The notes: generated from the sequence alone by a model not told the origin. DNA of 64,000 nt from Incurvaria masculella (GCA_946894095.1 OX335642.1:817021-881020); one strand, 5' to 3'. Shown: positions 33,560 through 44,671, counted from the first letter of the stretch. A program made the numbers and translations.

Positions 33560-33765
33560 ATGACTTTATAACCTTTCATAAAGGTTATGGGTTCAAATCC
33601 TCGCCCCGGTCTCGCACCACTTTCCTTCTCTTCACGTTACAAATGCGAGCTGTTCCATGGTTCGGAACCCATGTAAAGCTGTAGTTCCCCTTCCTCTACT
33701 AGGTGGTAGGGATTAACCTGTTCGGGTTGGTACCACCGAATTTACTGTAGTTGCATAAAAAGGTG
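33560..33765 (+). repeat. SINE-A with partial tRNA-like head
   Basis: The head 3' half (GGTTATGGGTTCAAATCC, TCGCCCCGG) matches the head of the copy at 4.2 kb. It is followed by CACCACTTTCCTTCTC, GGTTCGGAACCCATGTAAAG, CCCCTTCCTCTACTAGGTGG and GTTCGGGTTGGTACCACC. Truncated after that. Confidence 0.65.
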
Positions 33766-33830
33766 GTAAATATGCACTAATGTTTTTATGAATTTGACCA
33801 TTTCAAACGTTAACTCATACTCTAGCCGTG

Positions 33831-33966
33831 TTACTAATAAACCCAGATCATCGTCTGAATAGTTATACAATGTTTTGTCCCTTTCTCTCAAATCCTAAAC
33901 TGCATGTCAATGCAAAGGACAAAACATTGTATAACTGTTTAGATGATGATCTGGGTTTATTAGTAA
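33831..33966. mobile_element. Foldback MITE, 136 bp with 50 bp arms
   Basis: TTACTAATAAACCCAGATCA ... ATACAATGTTTTGTCC at 33831-33880 pairs with 33917-33966 (GGACAAAACATTGTAT ... TGATCTGGGTTTATTAGTAA), with about three mismatches. A 36 bp spacer lies between. Confidence 0.75.
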
Positions 33967-34577
33967 TAGGGTAGGTTTTAAAAATGCATTTAAATTAGGC
34001 AAATTATTTTTCGGAAATTTGGATTCGTTTTCAGCAACTTTTCTGAGGACATTTGGTGCTCAGCACAGCCACCCATACAAGATTAAAAACAAAAGATCGC
34101 TAAGTTTATTATATTTATAATTAGATAAAACGAAACTGAGTTTTTACGTCCATTGATTTCACAATTCTCCGCCTACCTGTCTCAGTCATCAGGTTTACGG
34201 CTTGATGGTGCGTGATAGCGTTATCGCACGTTTATAGCACTTACTCTATTACCCGCCCTTACGTAATAACATGTAAAACTGTACATCAGCAGCAAATGTT
34301 ATGCGCCGAGGGTGGCTCCGGGCACACCCGCCGGTCGTGGCGTGCCTGGCCGGGGCTGAGTCCTGGCTGGCGTAAGCCAGGCAGGCGGCGGAGATGAGTC
34401 GAGACGGACTGTACTGCTCTATGGAGAATAAGCCGTGTAAAATATTAGGTTTCATATTAGTCACGCAACTGTGCTTTGGATAGTGATGGAGCATGTAGCG
34501 TGAAGTTTACAGGGCAGTGGGACGATAATGTCTGCAGAGGTTACACCATAAGCATGTTTTCTAAACAAAGACACACA

Positions 34578-34806
34578 ATGTTTGAAAATTGTTACGGCTT
34601 TTCACGCGGCACGAAGAGACATTCTCCGACATTTCGAGCTAATCATTCAGCCCGTTCTCAAGGAGGCATCCGCCGCGTTCGTACGCAGCAGACGACTGGA
34701 TGCGAACGCGGCGGATGCTTACTTGACAACGGGCTGAATGATTAGCTCGAAACGTCGGAGAATGTCTCTTCCTGCCGCGTGAAAAGCCGTAACATTATTC
34801 AAACAT
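34578..34806. mobile_element. Foldback MITE, 229 bp with arms over 100 bp
   Basis: The left arm contains TTACGGCTTTTCACGCGGCA, GAGACATTCTCCGAC, GAGCTAATCATTCAGCCCGT and GCATCCGCCGCGTTCG. The right arm is the near-perfect complement. GC content is well above the flanks. An 89-codon frame across it is a by-product. Confidence 0.8.
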
Positions 34807-34913
34807 GTCTAACGACCGCGGTAATCTCAAAAGTATCAAAAGACACGCAATGTCAACTGGCGGATAAGACTAAAATGGTCTCATATAAAATGTGCTGAAA
34901 TTTCATATATCAC

Positions 34914-35457
34914 TTAAGGTGGGCCTTCCCGCTAAACTCTCCATACAAACGTAGAACAAAGATCATGCGCATATTTCTGGTCAGCGATTTCAAATATTAC
35001 TCAAAATAGCTTTATTTGATCGCACTTGATGTCTGATGACCGTTGGCATTGTAAAATAGTGTTTGGTTTCTAAGTTATCAGGTGAGAAAGTTCATATTTT
35101 TTGCGCGTTTTATACAATGACTTAGGAGGTGGATTACTCAACGATAAAGTAAAATATCTTTAAAATATTAGTCATCAAACATAGTTGGTTTCATCAACAT
35201 TTAAAATCAATTTGGTTTTTGTTAATTTGACAGCGGTCGAGGTTTTCTTTTAGGTATAAGTCTATTTTGTAATTAAGAATTTCGTAAATCTTACCATAAC
35301 ATACACTATGCGCATTGTGTTCTTTGTGGACATGTTGCATCCTCCTCATCACGGAGCCTGTCTTTTTCTTTGAGACAGAGAAGGACCCAGAGCGCAATAG
35401 CACGGTTTTGTATCGTGTCCGCAAAGAAGTTAGTCCCGCCGGGAAGCGCCCCCTTAA
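34914..35457 (+). mobile_element. TTAA-flanked MITE (family T, copy 2)
   Basis: TTAA at both ends (34914-34917, 35454-35457). The left end is TTAAGGTGGGCCTTCCCGCT and the right end GCCGGGAAGCGCCCCCTTAA, slightly degraded. Internal order is as in copy 1 (TGTCTGATGACCGTTGGCAT, CATCACGGAGCCTGTC). It is one of the more diverged copies. Confidence 0.78.
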
Positions 35458-35635
35458 AATTGTGAACTAAATGTTTAAAACATAGTTTTACCAAATAATA
35501 TGTAATAAATATGGTTTTATTATGAAATTAATGAGGAAAAGATAAGAAATATTATTGAGAAAGAATTCGTGGGTCACCTCTTATATATTTACCAGAAAAA
35601 GGTGTATTTGTTCGGGTCAAAGTCTAAGAACGCAC

Positions 35636-35832
35636 ACCATGGCTTACTCGCTGGGTGATCAGGCAAGTGAGTGTTTAAATCTGATGTATAGTTGCATTTC
35701 GACCGTGCTAATTGTGCAACGACGTGTTATGCGGCTAAGTAAACGGGAATTTACCAATTATGATAAGAAATTCCACTAAACATTAGACCTAATCACTCAC
35801 TTGTCTGTTCACCCGGTGATTTAAGTTACCAA
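35636..35832. mobile_element. Foldback MITE (same family as 37930-38455)
   Basis: CTCGCTGGGTGATCAGGCAA with GTGAGTG near the left end pairs with CACTCACTTGTCTGTTCACC CGGTGA near the right end. The internal block CAACGACGTGTTATGCGGCT recurs in the nested copy at 38349. Confidence 0.65.
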
Positions 35833-36489
35833 GGGGTCAACACGTGTTTTCTTTGAGAAAATGTATTATGGTTGCAAACTCCTTGTACCTACTTTAACAA
35901 ATTTTAGTATTTCGTTTGCGTTTCACGAATCACTTATCACTTAATCGGTTCGATAATCTTGATAGACTATAGTGTTTTAGGGATACAGTAAATCACCCAA
36001 CCATGACTTTTAATATTAGCGAATTTAAAAAATTTTTACACATTGTTGATATTGATTTCTTTTATATTTTTCACATATAAACTAGAGCTGTAGTCCTCGC
36101 GAGTTTTATCTGTCTCTCTGAACGTTGCAATTTTTCTTAAAAACTGCCGAAAGCGCTTGTAAAATGTCTTCTTCAAAATTACTCCGCCATTTTAAAAAAA
36201 TATTCAAAAACTAGCTCTAATAAAAAAATCTATAAAAATTATATATAAATATCGAAACTGCTTGCAAAGTTTCACGCGAATCGGTTGAGAAGTGCGACCT
36301 GCAGAGGACAACATCCGGAATATACGAAGGCATTTTTGCCCAATCTTGAGATGGAGACCTCCACTACGCTCCGTCAAAAAAACCATGGACTGAAATTCTG
36401 CACAAAATGGTGTAACCTAGCGTAACTAGTTATCGAAGCGATGTAGTGACAAGTGAAACGTAACTCATAATAGGCCTACAGGATACGTA
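35833..36489. other. No gene recognised
   Basis: AT-rich spacer between MITE copies; no coding or repeat match. Confidence 0.4.
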
Positions 36490-36827
36490 CACTGCTCTGT
36501 TCGACCATGCCCTTATTAATAGGCCCCCCTCCGTTCCCACCAAATCCGTAGGCAAATACACGCCGCGGAGTGTACGAAGCCGAGTGCTCCCGTGACATAC
36601 AGCGCGACATATATCATACGTCACACCCCGCGCTGCGGGTACGCACGCCGCTGATGTATGGCACGCACTCGGGGGTCGCGGCCGCGTCGGTGCGAGTGGG
36701 CCGAAAGTGGCCAATTTTCTGGACCATAAATCTGGACCTGGGCCGACTCGGAACATGCGATTTCGGGATCGCCTGGATGTAACAATTTTGTGACGCGAGT
36801 TCGGTGGCATTTGTGGGCGGCGATACC
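36490..36827. other. CpG- and GC-rich segment of unknown nature
   Basis: An isolated GC-rich, CpG-rich block open in several frames (183 codons on the minus strand, 70 on the plus). No recognised protein motif and no matching copy elsewhere in the window. Candidates are a promoter or enhancer of the host gene, an exon, or the remnant of an unidentified element. It ends exactly at the TTAA of the next MITE. Confidence 0.4.
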
Positions 36828-37389
36828 TTAAGGTGGCCCAACCCGGCGGGACTAACTCATTCGCGGGCACGGTACAAACCCGTGCTGTTGCGCTCTGGAA
36901 CCTTCTCTGTCGTTCCGGACGGAAAAGACAGGCTCCGTGAAGAGGAAGATACAACATGTCCACAAAAAAGATAATGTGCATAGTGTATGATTTGGTAAGA
37001 TTTACGAAAATTTTAATTACAAAACGACTTATAGCTAAAAGTAAACCACGACCGCTGTAGTCAAAAATCTAACAAAAACCAAATACAATATGCATCTTGA
37101 TTAAATAAGCTATGTCGGATGACTATTTTTTTTTAAGATTTTCTTACTTTATCATTGCTGAATGGTCTCGTCCAAAGTTATTGTATAAAACGCGCGAAAA
37201 ATTCGAACGTTCGGACCTTATAACCTAGAAACCAAACACAATTTTACAATGCCAACGGTCATCAGACATCTAGTTCGATCAAATAAAGCTATTTTGAGCA
37301 AAATTTGAGATCTATCTAGTCAATAAATATGGGCGTGATCTTCTTTCCCCGTTTGTATGGGGAGTTGAGCGGGATGGCCCCCACCTTAA
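36828..37389 (-). mobile_element. TTAA-flanked MITE (family T, copy 3)
   Basis: TTAA at 36828-36831 and 37386-37389. The ends are TTAAGGTGGCCCAACCCGGC and GCGGGATGGCCCCCACCTTA. Opposite orientation to copies 1, 2 and 5. At 562 bp it is the longest copy, with small insertions such as an extra T run near 37124. Confidence 0.8.
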
Positions 37390-37997
37390 AGGAATGATAC
37401 TTCAAGGGGCATTAACATGTTTGAATGTAAAGTGAAATGAGGTAAATTGTTCTGTTTCTTGTTTTTGCTGTTCATCAAAACGGTGTGACAATTTATATTT
37501 TCTGTTATTTTAGGTAGAAATCTTTTTTCGGAAAAATAACAAAACTATAAAAATAACATTGCGAGAAGGTTCTGAAACTTTTAAAGCGCGGTCCAAATCC
37601 ACCGCCGCTACGTTTTCTCGCATAAAAATGAGGAATTTGTTGCCAATTACATGCTTCAGCGACAGTACCGAGTCAGTTCCAGCTAACTTCAGTATTTACG
37701 CGGGAACTTTCGGCCAAAATATTCATACTTTATCGCCAGCCGAGTATGCTGCAAGGCGGGGAGCAGATTTGTGGGTGTTCGCTTGACAAGTTCTGATACT
37801 CTCTCAACTGAGGTAGATAAGCGAAGATAGCGGTGTTTATGGATCGAGATTTTGGTGTCTACTTATTTGTGGGCCTATTCGTTGCAATTAAAAGTTCTTT
37901 TCTGGCGATAAAGGCCTGATTTGGGGGTGCTACCATGGTAAATTTACTTGCCGGGTGATCAGGCAAGGAAATGATAAAATCTAACATTTAATTTCAT

Positions 37998-38092
37998 TAA
38001 TGGATACGAAGTTGCCGGTAGCTCATTAATTTGAGGTTATCCAACGACATGTTCAATCTTACTTAATGTAGATCGTTGGATACCTTCAAATT
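37998..38092. repeat. SINE-B end relic inside the MITE
   Basis: TATCCAACGACATGTTCAAT and AATGTAGATCGTTGGATACC form the same inverted end pair as at 17911-18021. Confidence 0.45.
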
Positions 38093-38097
38093 ATCGG

Positions 38098-38305
38098 GTC
38101 GCCTTCATAAAGTCCAAAAAGCATAAGGTCCAAAACCCAGAACATCCAAAAGTATGTATTTTTGCATATATTTATAAATGCAAATATTATAATCTAACCT
38201 AACCTAACCTAACCTAATTGAAAAAGTTCCGAATTCATTAGTGTTTTGGACGGTATGGGTTTTGGACTTTGTGCTTTTTGGACTTTATGATGCGTCCCCA
38301 AACTA
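38098..38305. mobile_element. Foldback repeat with a TTAGG-type run
   Basis: TTCATAAAGTCCAAAAAGCA ... GGTCCAAAACCC on the left pairs with GGGTTTTGGACTTTGTGC TTTTTGGACTTTATGA on the right. The centre contains CTAACCTAACCTAACCTAAC at 38194-38216, equivalent to about five TTAGG units, the insect telomere motif. A relative lies at 60950-61075. Confidence 0.6.
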
Positions 38306-38849
38306 TCTGACGATGAATGGCATTTCGTACCATGCCAACTGTCAAACGACATGTTATTCGGCTAAGAGAACTCAAATTTACCAGCATGGTACGGAATGCA
38401 AATAAACTTAAGATTTAATCACACACTTGTCACCGTCACCGGTTAACATGGTAACCCTCCAGGTCACTGTGGTTTGGCTTTCTTTAAGTTTTTTTGTGAT
38501 TGCAAACCTTTGGTACCTACCCTAACTAATATTTTTTCAAAAAGTAGAATATTTCGAGTTGTTTTTTTCTGAATTTTCAAACAACTGTTAATAGGAGAAA
38601 TATTCCGAATAAAAAGGGGTATGACCTACAGACACCAGAGCCAGACCACAAGGGTCACTCAGGCATATTTGTTTTAAAGGTATCACTGACTGTAGGTGGT
38701 AGCATTTTAAGCGATTTGTAACAATGTGATTAGCTGACTGCAGTAGAGTTACTATACTAATAGTATTAAAACAAAACATGCAAATGTTTCACAATGTTTT
38801 TTTGCCAATAGAGCAGTGCATTGTAAGTTCCTTGCTTACGGTGACGCTT

Positions 38850-39430
38850 GGTTTGGGTTATCTCTTTCCCTAAAATATCGTCGAGAGAGGTGATAGGTGT
38901 GCCCGGCGTGATGCTCGTGAACAGAGCCGGTAGTCCCAGTTGTCACCTAAATTGGCGTTTACGCCAAACCGATCGACTGGCGTTTTCAAATGTATGGAGA
39001 AATTGAAGAGCGCGCGTAGTGGGCGTTAATCGAACTAACATTTGCGAGTCCGAGCTTGATTTGACAGCTTACTCAACGTTGCCGTAAATACTTCGACGTT
39101 GCCGTTTACTCCGACTACACGTTTTCATACAAATCGGAAGTCCGAGTTTAACTTTGACAGCTTGAAGAAGTAAAACCACAGACTATCTAGTAAAAACTTG
39201 TATGGAGTTTGACGTTTTTACGGAACTTCGAAGTTACGTAAACGCCAATTCAGGTGACAACTGAGACTACCGGCTCAGGTACCGTTTGTGGGGACTGTCC
39301 TGCTCCAATTGGCAACATGTTAGTTGGAGGGGATATTCTTTGTAATTAAAATGATATTTGTCATGAACTGTTGCATACGGCATGAATTGTCAACTTTCAT
39401 GAATTCATGTTAGTATAGTGCTTAACCTAT
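38850..39430 (+). repeat. Repeat R1, copy interrupted by a MITE
   Basis: The left part, 38850-38924, has TCTCTTTCCCTAAAATATCG and GTGCCCGGCGTGATGCTCGT. The right part, 39276-39430, has TTTGTGGGGACTGTCCTGCT, CCAATTGGCAACATG and CATGAACTGTTGCATACGGC. The uninterrupted relative is at 3700-3918. Confidence 0.65.
38925..39275. mobile_element. MITE in R1 with 11 bp TIR and CAG target duplication
   Basis: Terminal AGCCGGTAGTC and GACTACCGGCT are perfectly complementary. CAG flanks both sides (38922-38924 and 39276-39278). Subterminal inverted repeats TCACCTAAATTGGCGTTTAC and GTAAACGCCAATTCAGGTGA extend the symmetry. The second copy is at 52417-53125. A 3 bp duplication fits several DNA transposon superfamilies. 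Confidence 0.72.
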
Positions 39431-40419
39431 GTTTTGTTAAAAAAGAAGATACTGTTACATTATCGACAAAGATTAATTATCGTGTAGAGTACTCGTATGC
39501 AACTTCAGCCTTAATTTAGCAGAAATTAATCAAATCTTCAAATCAAAGTTAAACTAATTACGGAAATCGATTTTAACCGGTCCATTGTGTAGCAAATAGT
39601 ATCAATACACATATGCAGCATTTCCTAGTTATATATAAAAAGAACTAGGATAAAGCTGGATTATGTCAGCAGTGGGGAGAATATTAATTTGGCTGATATC
39701 TCTAAGCAGAAAATATATTTCTCTTCCTCCCTGGATGCAAGAAAAACGTAAATGATGGTAGACTGGGATTACAAGGAGCTTCACACAGCGTTATAAGGCT
39801 GTAATTCCTGGTACATATTTATAAAAAATCGTATGCCTTTCTCGCTAGTGGTATGTAGAGTCTTACGTTATCTTGACGCTCTGCGCTTTACGTCTCGGAA
39901 TTTATTGGTTACAGCCTCAGATCAAAGAAGGAAGGAAATGTGCCATTTAGCTCGTCTACAAAGAGACTCGCCGTTGCCAATTTTGCCAAACTACCAACGC
40001 AGACGTTTTGGATAGATTGTGTTGATGAGAATTGACTTGGCGAATGCATTTCGGAGGTTATTGCGATGATGGTTAGACGAAACAGAAGAAAAACCCTGCT
40101 GAAAAGCTGCAGAATTCAACACATCATGGAATGTAATTGACTTGATAACTGTTTGATTTATTTGAGAAAATCCAAATTGAACGCATATTCGAGCATAAGT
40201 TCTATGTTAATTATGGGTAACGAATCATAATTAAAGGTTAAAATGGTGCACTAATTTCGAGTTCATAGTTAGATATAAATATACTTAACCAATTGTTTCT
40301 ACTATTTTCAAACGGAAAATTCAAATGTATATATTTATATTTAAAAAAGATGGGCACAAGTGCAGAAACCCAATCACCTTCAAGCTCTAACCGTAATATA
40401 TGAACCATCCCCTTTCAAC
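39431..40419. other. No gene recognised
   Basis: A 60-codon frame at 39833-40015 has no recognised motif. No repeat matched. Confidence 0.4.
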
Positions 40420-40680
40420 CACCGCTCAACGAGAAACCGCCAAGGGATGCACCCATTTACTGTCGCCATTCTGAAAATTAGAACCGACCGATCCTCAGAA
40501 TCCTTTATCTATACGGTATGTAAACTATTAAACTTACTCCATGCGGAGTTATTTCTCCCACAGTAGACCCTTGAGTCCTTTAAACGTGGTGTGAAGAAGC
40601 ACATGACATGGTTTTCGCAGCTTCCCCCCGAAAGTTCGAAAGCCCATGGGCGTCTTTAGTCACCTTTTATGTGAGCTCCT
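40420..40680 (+). pseudogene. LINE-C family C-terminal fragment
   Basis: The frame contains NRQGMHPFTVAILKIRT, then TDRSSESFIYTVCKLLNLLH. After a stop comes ESFKRGVKKHM, and then AHGR. This is the HPFxV ... LxxLPAExF ... FKxGVKKHL end of a CR1-like LINE protein. The best preserved upstream part of this family in the window. Confidence 0.62.
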
Positions 40681-40872
40681 GGCGTACATGTGCTGCGCTG
40701 AACAGCCAGTTACAGAAGGAATGGGATATACTCGTAATCATTATTAGAAGATCACTTAGTTCTTAAACACATCGAAATTCCGATGCTTTTTTCACCGTCC
40801 CCGAAATTAGTCCTGTGAGTGACCTGAATCAAATGTATCCACTAACCAACATCACAATTTCGATTTAAGTAC

Positions 40873-41247
40873 TTAAGGTCGGCCCGTAGGCACCTGAAAT
40901 TTTCGCCTCCCATACAAACGTAGTTTACTAATGAATTGAAAACCACTGTTCCAACTTACTTGATATTTGGTATCTAATATTAGGCTACAAATATCTGTGT
41001 CTGCATGCCTTTGTTTTTTCGGTAAATGTATTCTGGGTCAAACCACAGAGAAAACAAAATTCGTATGAAGATTTTCTTTTTGAATTCATTTCATTCGGTT
41101 TGGATTTTTCAAAAAAACAAAAGCATGCAGACACAGATATTTGTTACCTGATATTAGATATTAAATATCAATTTAATTGGAATAGCTGTTTCCAAATGAT
41201 TAGTAAACTACGTTTGTATAGCTGTATAGCTTACGGGCCGTTCTTAA
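40873..41247. mobile_element. TTAA-flanked foldback MITE (different family)
   Basis: TTAA at 40873-40876 and 41244-41247, with ends TTAAGGTCGGCCCGTA and TACGGGCCGTTCTTAA. Long internal arms pair ACAAACGTAGTTTACTAATG with AGTAAACTACGTTTGT, and ATATCTGTGTCTGCATGC with GCATGCAGACACAGATAT. At 375 bp it is unrelated in its interior to the 550 bp family, but the ends are similar. Confidence 0.75.
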
Positions 41248-42077
41248 GATATTTTTCTTATAATATTGAGTACTTTCTATTACCGAAATATGTCCTACCT
41301 ATCCTGAAACAACCGTACACGTTCGGACAGTGTTTCAAATTATTAAATATTTCCAGTCACAGCGGGACCGTCCAAAAGTTACTGCCACCGAACTAAATAA
41401 ATAACATATCTCAGAACTTACGGAAAATATTAATAAGTTCGCGAGACGGCCGAATTGTCGGCTGCGGTTACCGACGTGACGACAGGACGAGGCCGTTACG
41501 GCGGAACAGGATGAATGGACAGCGCGACAGGACATCACGCAGGGAAGTTCGACATTAGGGGACCGAGGAATCGACGAGTTCCGGTCGGCTCTGTGCGGAG
41601 GATGGGTGGACTAGGGGCGTATGGGAGTCCGTTTACGTAATTTAAGGATTGATTGAAAGTGGAGGAATTGAGGGAAAATTCGCACAACTTCGCAATTTGC
41701 TGTAGTTTCAATTGTTTTGCAATTTATCATCGGGTCAATTAAACGGAGTGTTAACTAAAAAAGAAACGATTTTTTTTATATATGCAAAAAAAATACCGTT
41801 TTTGCGTCAAAAATGACAAGAAATACCTGCTTAACGTTTGAACCATAGTTACGCTCCGTATACTCTATAAGTAAATCTATGGTTTGAGGACAGTTTTTCT
41901 AATTTCTTATTTTCAAATATTCTGATACTTTGTAATATTGTAATACAGTTTTAAGTGTTAGGTTATATTGGTAGAAGTGGTTTTGACTAGAGTGCTCTTA
42001 AGTTATTTATGCAAAGATTATTTGATTACTTAAGATTTAGTTAGACTAGATAATCTTTACGGACATTGTTCTTTTTA
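41248..42077. other. No gene; CpG-rich patch
   Basis: Segment 41430-41640 is CpG-rich and unique-looking. A 67-codon minus frame there has no motif. Remainder AT-rich. Confidence 0.35.
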
Positions 42078-42625
42078 TTAATCTTCAACCAACCCGGCGG
42101 GCCTATATCATTCGCGGGCACGGTACAAAACTGTGCTGTTGCGCTCTGGGACCTTCTCTGTTTCAAAGAATAAGACAGGCTCCGTGATGAGGAAGATGCA
42201 ACATGTCCACAAAAAAGACAATGCTCATAGTGTATGATTTGGTAAGATTAACGAAAATTTTAATTTCAAAACGACTTATAGCTAAAAGTAAACCACGACC
42301 GCTGTAGTCAAAAATCAAACAAAAACCAAATAGATTATAAATCTTGATTAAATAAGCTATGTCTGATGACTAATTTTTTTAAGACGTTCTTACTTTATCA
42401 TTGCGTAATTCACCTCCAAAGTTATTGTATAAAACGCGCGAAAAATTCGAACTTTCGGACCTTATAACTTAGAAACCAAACACAATTTTACAATGCCAAT
42501 GGTCATCAGACATCTAGTTCGATCAAATAAAGCTATTTTAAGCATTTTGGATCTCTGACAAGAAATATGGGCGTGATCTTCCTTCCCCTTTTGTATGGGG
42601 AGATGAGCGGGATGGGCCACCTTAA
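42078..42625 (-). mobile_element. TTAA-flanked MITE (family T, copy 4)
   Basis: Right TTAA at 42622-42625 with GATGGGCCACCTTAA. At the left, TTAA at 42078-42081 is followed by a degraded TIR (TCTTCAACCAACCCGGCGGG). Same orientation as copy 3; internal order conserved. Confidence 0.75.
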
Positions 42626-43185
42626 TGCTTACTTCTGACCCAAAGACGCTTGTATGACTGATAAAAATATGTGTAGGTCAAATTTCGAAACACAATAATA
42701 AAACACAAATTCGATTAAGAAGGATATGACATCTTTCTCTTCCCGGTTGAAACGTTATAAAAACCCTGAATCTACAGTCCAATAACCAAAATCAGCGATG
42801 ATGGCATTTGATAAAAAAAAGATGAGATGGCATATTTAATGTAATCAAAACATCGCGCGAAATAACTTTCTCGATTCGGCCGCACTCTCTTGGCCAAAGC
42901 GACAAGTTTTGACAAATCGCTGCCCAAACTTAGCGAAATGTCTGATATTTAACGTCGTTATTTTTCTTTGACAATGCGCGGAATTTTTCTGTTTGTCAAA
43001 AAAAGTCGCCGCTAATAGCCGACTTTCCGTTGAAGAATTTATTGGTTGTTTGCCAAATGTTATTTTGGCCCATCTTTGGGTGAAAGTTGTTCGTGAAAAT
43101 GGCCTTACATATTAATGTCATCTGTAAGAAGCTTTATGTAGCATAGAAAAGTTTTACGGGAATTATACATAAACTGGGATTTTTT
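42626..43185. other. No gene recognised
   Basis: A unique-looking segment at 42840-43140 with repeated TTGACAA-like motifs and CpGs. No coding evidence. Confidence 0.35.
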
Positions 43186-43322
43186 GGGAAAAATTGCCCA
43201 TTTTATCCATCTATGAACTGCAAGGAGATCCTAGTATGGAACTTAATTTTTTCGGGAATGCGGTGTGGTGTATCATCACAATGATGGTATTACCAATCCA
43301 TGTCCAGATACGTAAAAAAGTG
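43186..43322 (+). repeat. SINE-A 3' half
   Basis: AAATTGCCCATTTTATCCAT, CAAGGAGATCCTAGTATGG, TTCGGGAATGCGGTGTGG and ATTACCAATCCATGTCCAG with a CGTAAAAAAG tail follow the body order. Confidence 0.6.
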
Positions 43323-44443
43323 CAACTTCACAGGTTCGAATCACAAAAAATAGAGTATTTCAATAGCCACAACATCAAAACTTGCATATATACATATCTA
43401 AAAGTATAAGAAATGTGTTTTCTCTTATTCCCCCCTTAAGAAACGCCTACGTCGGCGTCCGTTCGCAACTGAAATTACAGGAGCATTAAGATAATAGGGC
43501 GGACCGAAAACAGGCGCAAGACGTATTCCTTTAATTATTGTCTAGTACCTGTCGTCTTGTGAAATACGATATCTATATAGAGTGCGTAATGAAGCCTGAG
43601 CCCACCCCCCTAGCGTCGCACCATCGGCGCTTCATCAAGTAGATTTATATAACGTGATACCATCACTCTGGAACGCTGCGGTGTGACAATAATCATTTTG
43701 GTGTGAGTTTTTTATATTGAGGGACAGTTTTTCATTCTGTCCGGTCACGCCTTACAGTCACTTTTAATTGTAATTTGATATTTAATTTCAAATACCTGAG
43801 GATACCTTTGAGATGTAATATGTAACATATTTTACATGAAAGACGAACATGAAACCAATATACAAGGATATTACCTTGGGCGCGGCGCGCAGAATTTTAT
43901 TCATGGTTTCGAGTTTGAAAAATGCAAAGAAATGACGGTAGTTTCGTGGTATAAGCCATCATCATAATCATTTTTATTTGTAGTCCGAAAGCTCAAGCTG
44001 AAGGATAACATCGCGACGAAACCCAATATATTTTTTTAAAGTCACAGTAATGGCATTTCCACTCCTTGGACTCAGAATATATGTATATAGGATTACATCC
44101 AGTAGCTCAACTCCATACAAAGTCCCGATTTCGTGCACCTGTATAAGAACATTTCGCTTGCATGGGCTTTAAGCTAGTTTCGCGGTGACAACCCCGACAC
44201 TCGACGGAGGGAAGGTATTTATCTAAATAAAAACGCTTGAGTTGAGCTACTGATGAGGTCCCGGTGGCACGCTATATATCGAATGTGCCTTGTGAATGCG
44301 GTTGCAAACATCACTGGGGGAACGATGGCGAGACTAGTGAACCGCTGCCAACGCTGATGTCGAATATTCGGTTCTCGGAAGCTAGAAATAGCAAAAATAA
44401 TTGCTTTCGGTTTACCATGTGGCTTTGAAGATTTGTGATAAAA
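43323..44443. other. No gene recognised
   Basis: The flank of the LTR element insertion. Open frames near 44219-44566 overlap the LTR and are not genes. Confidence 0.4.
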
Positions 44444-44448
44444 GGAGG
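44444..44448 (+). repeat. Target-site duplication GGAGG (LTR element)
   Basis: GGAGG precedes the LTR here and follows the other LTR at 49234-49238. A 5 bp duplication is usual for Ty3/Gypsy elements. Confidence 0.9.
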
Positions 44449-44623
44449 TGGTATGTATGCACTTTAGGGATATATCGGGAATCAGGAACAATGAAACGCG
44501 TGCTTGCGAGATGAACAGTGGCAACTCCCTCTTTATTCCAAGCATGTCGGGTAGGTCGCGAAACACACATTTGTGAGCCTACGCACACACTTACGCAGGC
44601 CCCGCGTAGCAACGTACATACCA
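44449..44623 (-). repeat. 3' LTR (175 bp)
   Basis: Begins TGGTATGTATGC and ends ACGTACATACCA: TG...CA ends with a 9 bp inverted repeat. On the element strand it contains AATAAA at 44532-44537, a likely polyadenylation signal. Confidence 0.92.
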
Positions 44624-44640
44624 CTCCTCCACCAACAGAT
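44624..44640 (-). other. Polypurine tract
   Basis: On the minus strand GGTGGAGGAG lies immediately before the 3' LTR, as expected for plus-strand DNA priming. Confidence 0.75.
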
Positions 44641-44671
44641 AAAAACAATATTAAATAACTAAATCAATAAC

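Larger units (their letters stand above)
37930..38455. mobile_element. Foldback MITE carrying nested repeats
   Basis: The left end, ACCATGGTAAATTTACTTGC with GGGTGATCAGGCAAG, pairs with the right end, ACACACTTGTCACCGTCACC GGTTAACATGGTAA. The inner block CAAACGACATGTTATTCGGC matches the copy at 35.7 kb. About 310 bp of foreign material, roughly 37998-38308, interrupts it. Confidence 0.6.

Noticed and set aside
36430..36981. A 183-codon minus-strand frame
   Set aside because: It runs from unassigned DNA straight across the TTAA boundary into a MITE shared with four other loci, so it cannot be a single conserved protein. No motif was seen.
38194..38216. Telomere end or chromosome-fusion scar
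   Set aside because: Only about five CCTAA units inside a MITE, with a relative carrying a similar short run at 61 kb; too short and in the wrong context.
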